Source of the DNA: an uncultured Chthonomonas sp.
GTDB lineage: Bacteria; Armatimonadota; Chthonomonadetes; Chthonomonadales; CAJBBX01
Length of the DNA stretch: 64,000 bases
NCBI GenBank assembly: GCA_903885605.1
Contig: CAISJD010000049.1
Coordinates: forward strand, 1 to 64,000
Direction of reading: 5' to 3'
Under the pieces are notes generated by a model. That model searched no databases. It was not told the origin of the DNA and saw nothing but the letters and a program-made list of their open reading frames with translations. Positions 36,044-44,257 of this stretch are shown here, piece after piece (the stretch's first letter is position 1; each line of letters starts with the position of its first letter). A program made the position numbers and the translations under genes.

Positions 36044-38011
36044 TCAGGCTCCCTCGCCGGCGGGCGCGTGCCAGACTTCCTTCAACGCCAGCGCGGCGGG
36101 CTTGGGCTGCCCTTCGTAGTCGATGATGCTGGTGTTGGTGGGGCAGGGGAAGCAGTCGTGGCCGGTCCAGAGCATGACGCCGCCGCACTTCGGGAAGCGC
36201 CGCTTGCATGCCGAGACGGCGACGCGCAGGGCATCCGCCTGACGTTGGCGGCTCCAGTCGACGTACTCCTCCAACGTCTCCGGCTGGCGGCCCTTCTCTG
36301 CGGCGAACTGCGCGTTCTCGATCCACCAGGTCACCGGGCGGCGCCAGAAGAGGTTGGCCGCGCTCACGGGCATGGGCTCCAGTTCGCCCGCATAGCGGCG
36401 GATCAGGTCGGCCGAGGCGCATCCGGGTGCGCCGGTCTCGGAGCGGAAGAGGGCGTCGTCGTTGCCGAAGTAGACCGCCCAATCCGTCAGGTCGTCCCAG
36501 GGCTTCCAGGGGCCGTGGACGTCCCAGTGGACGCCCTTGCCGAAGTCCTTGGCGTCGGCGGTGAAGCGCGGGCCGGTGGACGTGGTCGTCAGGAAGCGGC
36601 GGCCGGGGTCGTCCTGCTCCACCACGGCTCGAAGCGCGGCGGGCATGGGGTGGCTCGGCTCCAGCGGCGAACCGTAGCCCTCGGGCGCCACGCGCTGCAG
36701 CTCGTTGCCGCCGCACCAGAGCAGCAGCGACGGGTGGTGCCGTCGCCGGGCGATGAAAGATCGGAGCGTCTCGGCCATCTGAGCCACCAGCAACGGCTCA
36801 TCCGGCGGGATGTTCTCGAGGCCGGAGGAGGAGAGCGGCACATCCTGCCAGACGAGGATGCCCATCTCGTCGCAGAGGTCGTAGAGCCAGGTCTTCTCCA
36901 GGTAGCCCACGCCGTTGATGCGGAAGATGTTCACGCCCAGCTCGCGGTAGAGGCTGAGGAACTGCCGGTACCGCTCCTCGGTCAGGTCGGCGAAGTTGGG
37001 CAGCAGCGGCGCGAAGTTGACGCCCTGCAGGAAGGTGGGCTTGCCGTTGATGACGCAGATCCACGGGTCCGCTCCGGCCGGGGCGTCGTCGCACTGGCGC
37101 CACTCCACTGAGCGGAAGCCCACGCGTCGCTCGGCGACATCGGCCTGCGCGCCGTCGGGCGTGCGGAGGGTGCAGCGGACGGTGTAGAGGGGCTGCTCGC
37201 CGGCCAGGTTGGGCCACCAGAGGCGCACGTTCAGGCCGTCCCAGGCGATGCCGGCGGTATTGAAGGCGGCGGCGGAGAGGTCGGCGCGGCAGATGGGTCC
37301 ATCGCCGTCCATCAGCTCCACGGTGACGCTCGAGCCCTCCGGCGCGGCCACGAGACCCCGGGCGCGGAGGATGCCCATGCCCGCCGAGGCATCGGCGTCG
37401 CCCACGGCGGTGAAGCTGCGAATCTCGGCGCCGTCGGTCACCTCCAGCCGCATGGGCTCCCAGATGCCGATCTGCACCAGGCGCGGCTGCCAGTCCCACG
37501 TGTAGTTGAAGCGCACCTTCCACTCGGTCATGCGCGACGTGTGGCCGAACTGGCCGAGCCAGCGAGGCGGCATGTCGAAGATGATGCGGAGCTTGTTGTC
37601 GCCGGGCTTCAGGTGCGGGGTCAGGTCGAACGAGTGCGGCACGTGGGTGCCACGGAACTCGCCGATCTGCGCGTGGTTCAGGTGGACCCAGCCGGAGAAG
37701 TCGAGCCCGTCGCAGATGAGCCGGATTGTGCGCCCCTCGGGCAGCATGGAGGCGGGGAGGACGGCTTCGTAGATCCAGTGGCGGTTCTCGACCCACTCGC
37801 ACTGCTGCCAGTTGGCGCCCAGGTTCCAGTCGGGGATGAGTCCAGCGTCGCGCAACGTGGCCTGCACGGAGCCGGGGATGCGGACCGGCATGCCCTGCAC
37901 CTCAGCGTCGGGCTGCTCGCCCAGCTCCAGGGTCTGCATGAGGCCCCAGAGGTACGGCGTCCATCCGGACAGCGTCCAATCCAACTGCGACAGGTCGAAG
38001 GTCTCTTTCAC
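36044..38011 (-). CDS. Glycoside hydrolase family 2-like (beta-mannosidase-like)
   Basis: 'RIPGSVQATLRDAGLIPDWNLGANWQQCEWVENRHWIYEAVLP', 'LICDGLDFSGWVHLNHAQIGEFRGTHVPHSFDLTPHL', 'RRHHPSLLLWCGGNELQR'. Confidence 0.9.
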   Translation of the reverse strand: MKETFDLSQLDWTLSGWTPYLWGLMQTLELGEQPDAEVQGMPVRIPGSVQATLRDAGLIPDWNLGANWQQCEWVENRHWIYEAVLPASMLPEGRTIRLICDGLDFSGWVHLNHAQIGEFRGTHVPHSFDLTPHLKPGDNKLRIIFDMPPRWLGQFGHTSRMTEWKVRFNYTWDWQPRLVQIGIWEPMRLEVTDGAEIRSFTAVGDADASAGMGILRARGLVAAPEGSSVTVELMDGDGPICRADLSAAAFNTAGIAWDGLNVRLWWPNLAGEQPLYTVRCTLRTPDGAQADVAERRVGFRSVEWRQCDDAPAGADPWICVINGKPTFLQGVNFAPLLPNFADLTEERYRQFLSLYRELGVNIFRINGVGYLEKTWLYDLCDEMGILVWQDVPLSSSGLENIPPDEPLLVAQMAETLRSFIARRRHHPSLLLWCGGNELQRVAPEGYGSPLEPSHPMPAALRAVVEQDDPGRRFLTTTSTGPRFTADAKDFGKGVHWDVHGPWKPWDDLTDWAVYFGNDDALFRSETGAPGCASADLIRRYAGELEPMPVSAANLFWRRPVTWWIENAQFAAEKGRQPETLEEYVDWSRQRQADALRVAVSACKRRFPKCGGVMLWTGHDCFPCPTNTSIIDYEGQPKPAALALKEVWHAPAGEGA

Positions 38012-38125
38012 TTGCCGAACTCTCCTCGGGCCGACTGGCCGCGGCTGCATCGCCGTAAGCTATGCTCTGATTGAGTGTACCTGCCGCGGCGACAGCGGCC
38101 CCGACCCGGCGGCATTGGAGGCGAT

Positions 38126-41100
38126 ATGTCCCTGAACCTGCGAACCCTGGCCCTGGCCCTGCTCTCCGCGACCGCGCTGGGGGCCTGCCTGATCCGGCCC
38201 GGCGCAGGCGCGTTGCCGCCCGTCAAGCCGTTTCGAGCGGACGTGCTCGGCGCCGAGGGACCCGCCGGGACGTTGATCTCGGGCGCCGTCGCCCAGGCGG
38301 GGAGCGCGCCGTCGGGTGGCGCGGCCTACCGCGTTACGGACAAGCAGGTCGGCTTCAAGCTGGCCAGGCCCATGTTCGTCGGCCGCGACAGCACCCTCAG
38401 CTGGTCGTGGCGCAAGCCCGAGGGGACGGTCTGCGTGGTGCAGCTGCAGGTGGTGAACCCGGAGACCGGCGCGTCGCGCTACCTGGGCTTCGGCGCGGGC
38501 GGGCTGGGCGAGCCGTCCGCGGCCGACCCCACCGTGGAGGTCTGGGTCGATCCCGCGCCGCCGCGACAGTGGACACGGGTCACGCGCCGCCTGGCGGAGG
38601 ACATCCGCACTGCCCTGGGCTGGAACTCCGCCGAGGTGCGCGAGGTCTACCTCTCCCCGTGGGACGGTAGCCCCGGCGAGTTCGCCGACATGACCTTCGA
38701 CGCGGTGTACGCCCAGGATGTGACGGCCGGCGAGCGCGCCCGGCTCATGGCGCAGACGTCGAAGATCGGCACGGGAACCTACGAGCCCCCGCGCCTCAGG
38801 CGGCTGGGCGAGGCCCGCGACGAGCGGTTCGACACCAGCTTCGAGGAGGCCGCGCCCGGCCGCAACAGCGCCGCCAACGAGTGGAGCGCCTTCGGCTGGC
38901 CCACCGGCCGGAGCGATGTGAACTGCCTCGGGCGGGGGATGCGGGTCCGTTACCCCACCTTCGACCTCGTCTTCCGGCTGCGGGAGAAGGGCGCCGAGGT
39001 CGAGCCCGGCGACCTGGAGAGCTTCCGCCTCGGCCTCGTCGGCGGCTACCTGCCCGCCATCAAGGCCGGCTGGGAGCATGGCGGGCTCCGCTACCGGGTG
39101 GCCGCCATGTCGCGGCCGTTCGGGACCGGGGCGTATGACCTCTACCGCGTGGAGGTGGCCAATCCGACCTCCAAGCCGCTCCCGAGCGCCCTGATCGCCG
39201 GCCTGGACGGCCCGCCGGACATGAAGCCGACGGGCGGCGTGGTCCGCGGCCTGGGCTCGGTCCCCTTCCTCCTGACGCCCGCGGATGCCCGCTTCGAGCC
39301 GCCGATCCTGCGCGACTGGGGCCTCTGCGACAAGCGGGCCAAGACCTACGAGTGCGGCGGCGGCCCAGGCGACACCGAGGCCGCCCTATCCAGCACCCGC
39401 ATCGGCATGGACGGCCTGCCCGTGGTCTACCGCTTCGCCGCCGCGCCCGGCGCCCGTTACGATGTCTGGGCCGCCGCCTCGCCGCACATCGCCGCCTTCC
39501 TGGGCAAGGTGACCCGGGCCGGCGACCTGATCCTGCGCTACGAGGCGGAGGGCGCGGCCCCGCAGACCGTGGACTGGTTCACCTACATCTCGCAGAAGCC
39601 GCGGTCGATCTGTGTCGGCCTCCATGCGGCGCGCGACACGGACGGCGACGGCATGATCGAGGTGCGGGCCGCCTGCGACGCCCGGTCGCGCCTGAGGCAC
39701 ACCCGCCTCAGCGCCATCTACGTCTTCCCCGAGGGCACTCCCGTGGCCGATCCCGCCGACGTGGTCGCGGGCAGGATGAACGCCCTCTGCGTTCGGCACA
39801 TCGATGTCGGCGCCACCCCCGAGACCGGGTGGCTGAACCAGAACTACGGTATGGCCGACGTGGGCGTCGCGCGCCTGAACCTGCCGCTCGGAGGCGTCGT
39901 GCCCGCGGGCGGCTCCCGTGTCTTCTGGCTCAAGGCGCCCCCCTTCCAGCGGCGCGACCCGGCCAGCATGGGGACCTACTCCCACGCCTTCCGCGAGGCG
40001 CTGCCGCGCGAGGCCGCGCCGCCCTTCTCCGAGGCGGAGATCGCCGACCTTCGCCGCCGCGACCCCGTTGACGAGTGGGACGCCTCGCTCCGGTGGTGGA
40101 CCGCGTTCGCCCGATCCTCCGCGCAGATCGCCACGCCCGACGCGGTGCTGGGCGACGTCTACCGCTCGCGGCTGGCGGCGCGGGCCATCCTGGACGTGCG
40201 GATCGCCGGCGATGTCTGGTTCAACCCCTGCAGCGCCTGGTTCTACTACGACTTCGCCTTCCGCGACCAGGCCTACGTCATCTACGCCTACGACCTCGCC
40301 GGGCTGCACGACCGGTCGCGGCGGCTGCTCCGAGCCTACTGCATGGACCTGAAGGACGCGCCGCAAGGCCCCACCGGCTTCGCCGACATCCCGATCCGGA
40401 TCGGCATGCGGCCCGACGGCCTCTGGAACACGCGCCCCGGCCAGTTCGACACGCAGGGACAGAACATATGGTGCCTGGTGCAGCACTACAAGCTCACCGG
40501 CGACCGCCCATGGCTCCGCTCCGCTGCCTACCCCTTCGTGCGGCGCGGGGCGCAGTGGCTGGTCAACTCGCGGCGCCGGCACATGGCTGAGGTGAAGGAC
40601 CCGGGCGACCCGCGCTACGGGCTCATCGAGCCGGGCGCCATGGAGGTGGGCTCGGTCACCAAGGGCATGCACATGTACTACATGGACGCCTGGGCCGTGC
40701 TGGGCCTCAACGAAGCCGCCGATGCGGCCGCCGCCGCAGGAGCCCCCGCCGACGCCGCCCGCTTCCGCCGCGAGGCCGCCGACCTGCGCGCCTGCCTGCT
40801 CCGCTCGTGCCGCCAGACCTTCCGGCGCTCGGGCCTCTACGAGGGCTCGCTCTGGTTCGGCGTGGAGCAGCAGGGCGACGGCATGTACGGCATGTGGGGC
40901 CACACGCCGCTCCTCTGGCCCACGCGGGTCTTCGAGCCGCACGATCCGCTCTGGACCGCCACCGACCGGCGCATGCTACGCGGCTCCCACGAGTGGGGAG
41001 GCGGCATCTTCAGCGAGGGCTCCGGCAGCTCGTGGCCCTACATCGGCGTGGACTGGGCCATCGGCGCCATCCTGCGCGGCGAACCCGAGCGGGCCGCCGA

Positions 41101-41599
41101 CTACTTCTGCGCCTTCACCGACACGGCCGGCCACACCTACAGCTGGGGCGAGGGGTACGACAACAAGCAGAACACGGCGGCCGGAGACCAGCCCCACATG
41201 TGGGCCGACGCCCAGTGGCTGAACCTCTACCGCCACCTCTTCGCCATGGAGGAGGCGGACACGCTGCTCCTGACACCGGCCACGCTCCGCCGCTGGCAGG
41301 GGACGGGCAAGGCGGTCAGCGTCACCGGCCTTCCCACCCACTTCGGCGCGCTGGACCTGAACGTGCGGTCCCGCGACGGCGGACGGCGGGTCACGACCAC
41401 GTTGCGCATCGTCCCGCGAGGCGACCAGGCCGCCCGCCCGCTGGTCAAGGTCGTCCTCTCGGCCCGCCTGCCCAATGGCCGCGCCCTCGCCTCGGTGCGC
41501 CTCGACGGCAAGCCGCTGGAGAGCTGGAGCGGCGAGACCGTGGTGGTCCCACGCCCGGTGAGGGGCCGCGTCTACACGCTGGAGATGAGGGCCAGGTAG
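38126..41599 (+). CDS. Large secreted six-hairpin ((alpha/alpha)6) glycosidase-like protein, function unknown
   Basis: Signal peptide/lipobox-like 'LLSATALGACLI'; 'DVWFNPCSAWFYYDFAFRDQAYVIYAYDLAGLHDRSRRLLRAYC', 'DTQGQNIWCLVQHYKLTGDRPWLRSAAYPFVRRGAQWL'. Confidence 0.75.
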   Translation: MSLNLRTLALALLSATALGACLIRPGAGALPPVKPFRADVLGAEGPAGTLISGAVAQAGSAPSGGAAYRVTDKQVGFKLARPMFVGRDSTLSWSWRKPEGTVCVVQLQVVNPETGASRYLGFGAGGLGEPSAADPTVEVWVDPAPPRQWTRVTRRLAEDIRTALGWNSAEVREVYLSPWDGSPGEFADMTFDAVYAQDVTAGERARLMAQTSKIGTGTYEPPRLRRLGEARDERFDTSFEEAAPGRNSAANEWSAFGWPTGRSDVNCLGRGMRVRYPTFDLVFRLREKGAEVEPGDLESFRLGLVGGYLPAIKAGWEHGGLRYRVAAMSRPFGTGAYDLYRVEVANPTSKPLPSALIAGLDGPPDMKPTGGVVRGLGSVPFLLTPADARFEPPILRDWGLCDKRAKTYECGGGPGDTEAALSSTRIGMDGLPVVYRFAAAPGARYDVWAAASPHIAAFLGKVTRAGDLILRYEAEGAAPQTVDWFTYISQKPRSICVGLHAARDTDGDGMIEVRAACDARSRLRHTRLSAIYVFPEGTPVADPADVVAGRMNALCVRHIDVGATPETGWLNQNYGMADVGVARLNLPLGGVVPAGGSRVFWLKAPPFQRRDPASMGTYSHAFREALPREAAPPFSEAEIADLRRRDPVDEWDASLRWWTAFARSSAQIATPDAVLGDVYRSRLAARAILDVRIAGDVWFNPCSAWFYYDFAFRDQAYVIYAYDLAGLHDRSRRLLRAYCMDLKDAPQGPTGFADIPIRIGMRPDGLWNTRPGQFDTQGQNIWCLVQHYKLTGDRPWLRSAAYPFVRRGAQWLVNSRRRHMAEVKDPGDPRYGLIEPGAMEVGSVTKGMHMYYMDAWAVLGLNEAADAAAAAGAPADAARFRREAADLRACLLRSCRQTFRRSGLYEGSLWFGVEQQGDGMYGMWGHTPLLWPTRVFEPHDPLWTATDRRMLRGSHEWGGGIFSEGSGSSWPYIGVDWAIGAILRGEPERAADYFCAFTDTAGHTYSWGEGYDNKQNTAAGDQPHMWADAQWLNLYRHLFAMEEADTLLLTPATLRRWQGTGKAVSVTGLPTHFGALDLNVRSRDGGRRVTTTLRIVPRGDQAARPLVKVVLSARLPNGRALASVRLDGKPLESWSGETVVVPRPVRGRVYTLEMRAR

Positions 41600-41656
41600 G
41601 GAGCGGCGCAGGATTTGCGCGGGCGTCCGGCGAACTACGGGGCAAAGGAGATTGCC

Positions 41657-42850
41657 ATGCGATCCTTTTCCCTGTTGTCGGCGGCTCTGGCCTTTGCGCC
41701 GTTGGCCGCTGTGGCCGCGCCGGGCGGCTCCGAAGTCGATGTCACCGCCGGGGCGCACGGGTGCCGCCGTGCCGTGGCGCGTGTGGTGCTGCCCTACGCC
41801 CCCACAGCCGCGCAACGGCGCGGCGGGCAGGCCTCGCCTGTGCAGGTGCGCAAGGTCGCCGGCGGCTATGAGGCCGTCTGGGTAATCGACGGCATGCTGC
41901 CCGACGAGCGGCGCGTCTACCAACTCGTACGCGGCGGCAAGGCGCCTGAGGCCGCCGGCATGAAGGCGGCGAAGGTGGCCGGAGGCATCGAGGTGCGGGC
42001 CGGCGACCGCCTGCTGATGAAGTACGACACCGCCACCGGACCCAACAAGCCCTACCTCTATCCGCTCCTGGCGCCCGACGGCACGCTCATGGTCCGCCAG
42101 TACCCGCTGGCCAAGGTGGAGGGCGAGTCCGCGGACCACCCGCACCACCGGGGCCTCTGGTGGACGCATGGCGCCGTGAACGGCGGCGACTACTGGTCGG
42201 AGACCAGCACCAAGGCCAGGACGGTGGACCTGGCCGCCGCGCAGAAGGTGGAGTCCGGCCCGGTCTTCGCACGGTTCACCACCGCCACAGACTGGATCGG
42301 CGCCGACGGCGCGAAGGTCGGCGCGGACACCCGCGAGGTGACGGTCTACGCGCCGGGCGACGTGCTCGACTTCGTGCTCACCTTCACCGCCGGGGCCGCC
42401 AGGGTCACGTTCGGCGACACGAAGGAGGGCTCCTTCGGCGTCCGCCTGCCGGACGAGATGATCGTCGACCGCGGCAAGGGGCACATCGTGACCAGCACGG
42501 GCATCATGGACGGCAAGGCCTGGGGCGTCCGCGCGCCGTGGGTCGACTGCTACGGCCCCGTGTCCGGCAAGACGATGGGCATGGCCATGGCCGACCACCC
42601 GGCCAACCCGCGCTTCCCGACCTGGTGGCACGTGCGCACCTACGGCCTCTTCGCGGCCAATCCCTTCGGCATCCATGACTTTGAGAAGGGCAAGCCCGCG
42701 GGATCGGGCGATATGGTGGTTGAGGCCGGCGAGAGCGTCACCTTCCGCTACCGCGTCTACCTGCATGCCGGTGAGCCGGACGGGGCCGGCGTGGCGGAGG
42801 TCTGCGGCAGCTTCATCGATCCCCCAAGGACCGTGGTCAGGGCCCGTTAG
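41657..42850 (+). CDS. PmoA/DUF6807 family secreted protein
   Basis: 'KPYLYPLLAPDGTLMVRQYPLAKVEGESADHPHHRGLWWTHGAVNGGDYWSE', 'FGVRLPDEMIVDRGKGHIVTSTGIMDGKAWGVRAPWVDCYGP'. Confidence 0.88.
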   Translation: MRSFSLLSAALAFAPLAAVAAPGGSEVDVTAGAHGCRRAVARVVLPYAPTAAQRRGGQASPVQVRKVAGGYEAVWVIDGMLPDERRVYQLVRGGKAPEAAGMKAAKVAGGIEVRAGDRLLMKYDTATGPNKPYLYPLLAPDGTLMVRQYPLAKVEGESADHPHHRGLWWTHGAVNGGDYWSETSTKARTVDLAAAQKVESGPVFARFTTATDWIGADGAKVGADTREVTVYAPGDVLDFVLTFTAGAARVTFGDTKEGSFGVRLPDEMIVDRGKGHIVTSTGIMDGKAWGVRAPWVDCYGPVSGKTMGMAMADHPANPRFPTWWHVRTYGLFAANPFGIHDFEKGKPAGSGDMVVEAGESVTFRYRVYLHAGEPDGAGVAEVCGSFIDPPRTVVRAR

Positions 42851-42868
42851 CGGCAGAGGGAGGCAGGC

Positions 42869-44236
42869 ATGACGGAGGAAAAGCGGCTGCGGTGGTTCCA
42901 GGGCGTGCCCCGCTACGCGTGGACGGTGCTGATCATCGGCGCGCTGGGTTGGATGTTCGACACCATGGACCAGCACCTCTTCAACCTGGTCCGCCTCACA
43001 TCGCTCACTGAGTTGCTGACCAAGCCCGGCGTGGTCGATCCGACCACCAAGGCCCAGGAGATCGGCCCCATACTGACGGCCATCTTCCTGCTCGGGTGGG
43101 CGGCCGGGGGCTTCCTGTTCGGCATGCTCGGCGACCGATTGGGCCGCACACGTACGATGATGATCACGATCCTCATCTACGCTACATTCACCGGCCTGAA
43201 CGCACTGGTACAAACCCCCTGGCAGTATGCCCTGTGTAGGTTCCTGACGGCCCTGGGCGTCGGCGGCGAATTTGCCGCAGGAGCCGCCCTGGTCGCGGAG
43301 GTTTGGCCCGAGCGCTCGCGGCCCATGGCCCTGGGGCTTCTGCAGGCGCTGTCGGCTGTCGGCAACATGATGGCCGCCGTGGTAACGCTGGCGCTCAGCG
43401 CGGTGTCATGGCGTTACGTCTTCGTTGTGGGCGCCATCCCGGCCCTGCTCGTGCTCTGGATTCGCACATCGGTGAAGGAGCCCGAGCAGTGGCAGAAGGC
43501 ACACGATGCCGCCGGCGGGAACAAGGGCGCCGGCGAGATCGGGAGCATCGCCGCGCTCTTCCGTGACAAGAAGCTCTGCAGGAACACCATCGCCGGGGTG
43601 CTGCTGGCTACGGCGGGCGTCGGCGGCGTCTGGGGCGTCGGCTTCTTCCTGCCGGACCTGATCAAGAGCGCGCTCAAGGCCAGCTTCGAGCACCTGCCGG
43701 AGATCACGGCGCTGCCGGCCGACGCTCAGGTTGCCGCCGTGAAGAAAGCCCTTACCCAGTTGGCCAGCAAGGCATTCTTTGTCCAGAACATCGGCGCTTT
43801 CATTGGCATGATTGGGTACGCGGCTATTAGTGAGCGCGTCGGGCGCAAGCCGGCCCTGGCGGGTGTCTTCGTGCTGGCATTTGGCGCGGTCCAGGTGGCG
43901 TTCTGGTCCCTCAACAGCGTTGCGGGCGCCTATGCTCTCTCATTTGTCGTTGGCGTCTTCTGCCTTGCGCCCTTCTCGGCCTACGCCGTCTACTTCCCCG
44001 AGCTCTACCCCACGCGGCTCCGAGCCACGGGCGTGGGCTTCTGCTACAACTGCGCGCGCATCCTCGCCGCGGCGGCGCCGTTCACACTGGGCAAACTCGC
44101 CAAGGAGTTCGCCGATGCAGGCGACCCTGCCATCGGTCTCCGCAAGGCGGCGACCGTCATTGCCTTCGTCTACTTTGTCGGTGTCGTCGGTCTGATGCTC
44201 GCCCCGGAGACCAAGGGCAAGCCGCTGCCGGAGTAG
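42869..44236 (+). CDS. MFS transporter (sugar/metabolite:H+ symporter type)
   Basis: 'GWMFDTMDQHLFNL', 'GWAAGGFLFGMLGDRLGRTRTMMITILIYATFTGLNAL', 'GVGGEFAAGAALVAEVWPERSRPMALGLLQALSAVGNM', 'ELYPTRLRATGVGFCYNCARILAAAAPF'. Confidence 0.95.
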   Translation: MTEEKRLRWFQGVPRYAWTVLIIGALGWMFDTMDQHLFNLVRLTSLTELLTKPGVVDPTTKAQEIGPILTAIFLLGWAAGGFLFGMLGDRLGRTRTMMITILIYATFTGLNALVQTPWQYALCRFLTALGVGGEFAAGAALVAEVWPERSRPMALGLLQALSAVGNMMAAVVTLALSAVSWRYVFVVGAIPALLVLWIRTSVKEPEQWQKAHDAAGGNKGAGEIGSIAALFRDKKLCRNTIAGVLLATAGVGGVWGVGFFLPDLIKSALKASFEHLPEITALPADAQVAAVKKALTQLASKAFFVQNIGAFIGMIGYAAISERVGRKPALAGVFVLAFGAVQVAFWSLNSVAGAYALSFVVGVFCLAPFSAYAVYFPELYPTRLRATGVGFCYNCARILAAAAPFTLGKLAKEFADAGDPAIGLRKAATVIAFVYFVGVVGLMLAPETKGKPLPE

Positions 44237-44257
44237 CCGGCGAGGATGGAGCCTGAC

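Noticed and set aside
39386-40942. 518-aa minus-strand ORF
   Set aside because: Antisense shadow of the six-hairpin protein.
40976-43213. 745-aa minus-strand ORF
   Set aside because: Antisense to parts of three plus-strand genes; His/Gly/Arg-rich with no domain.
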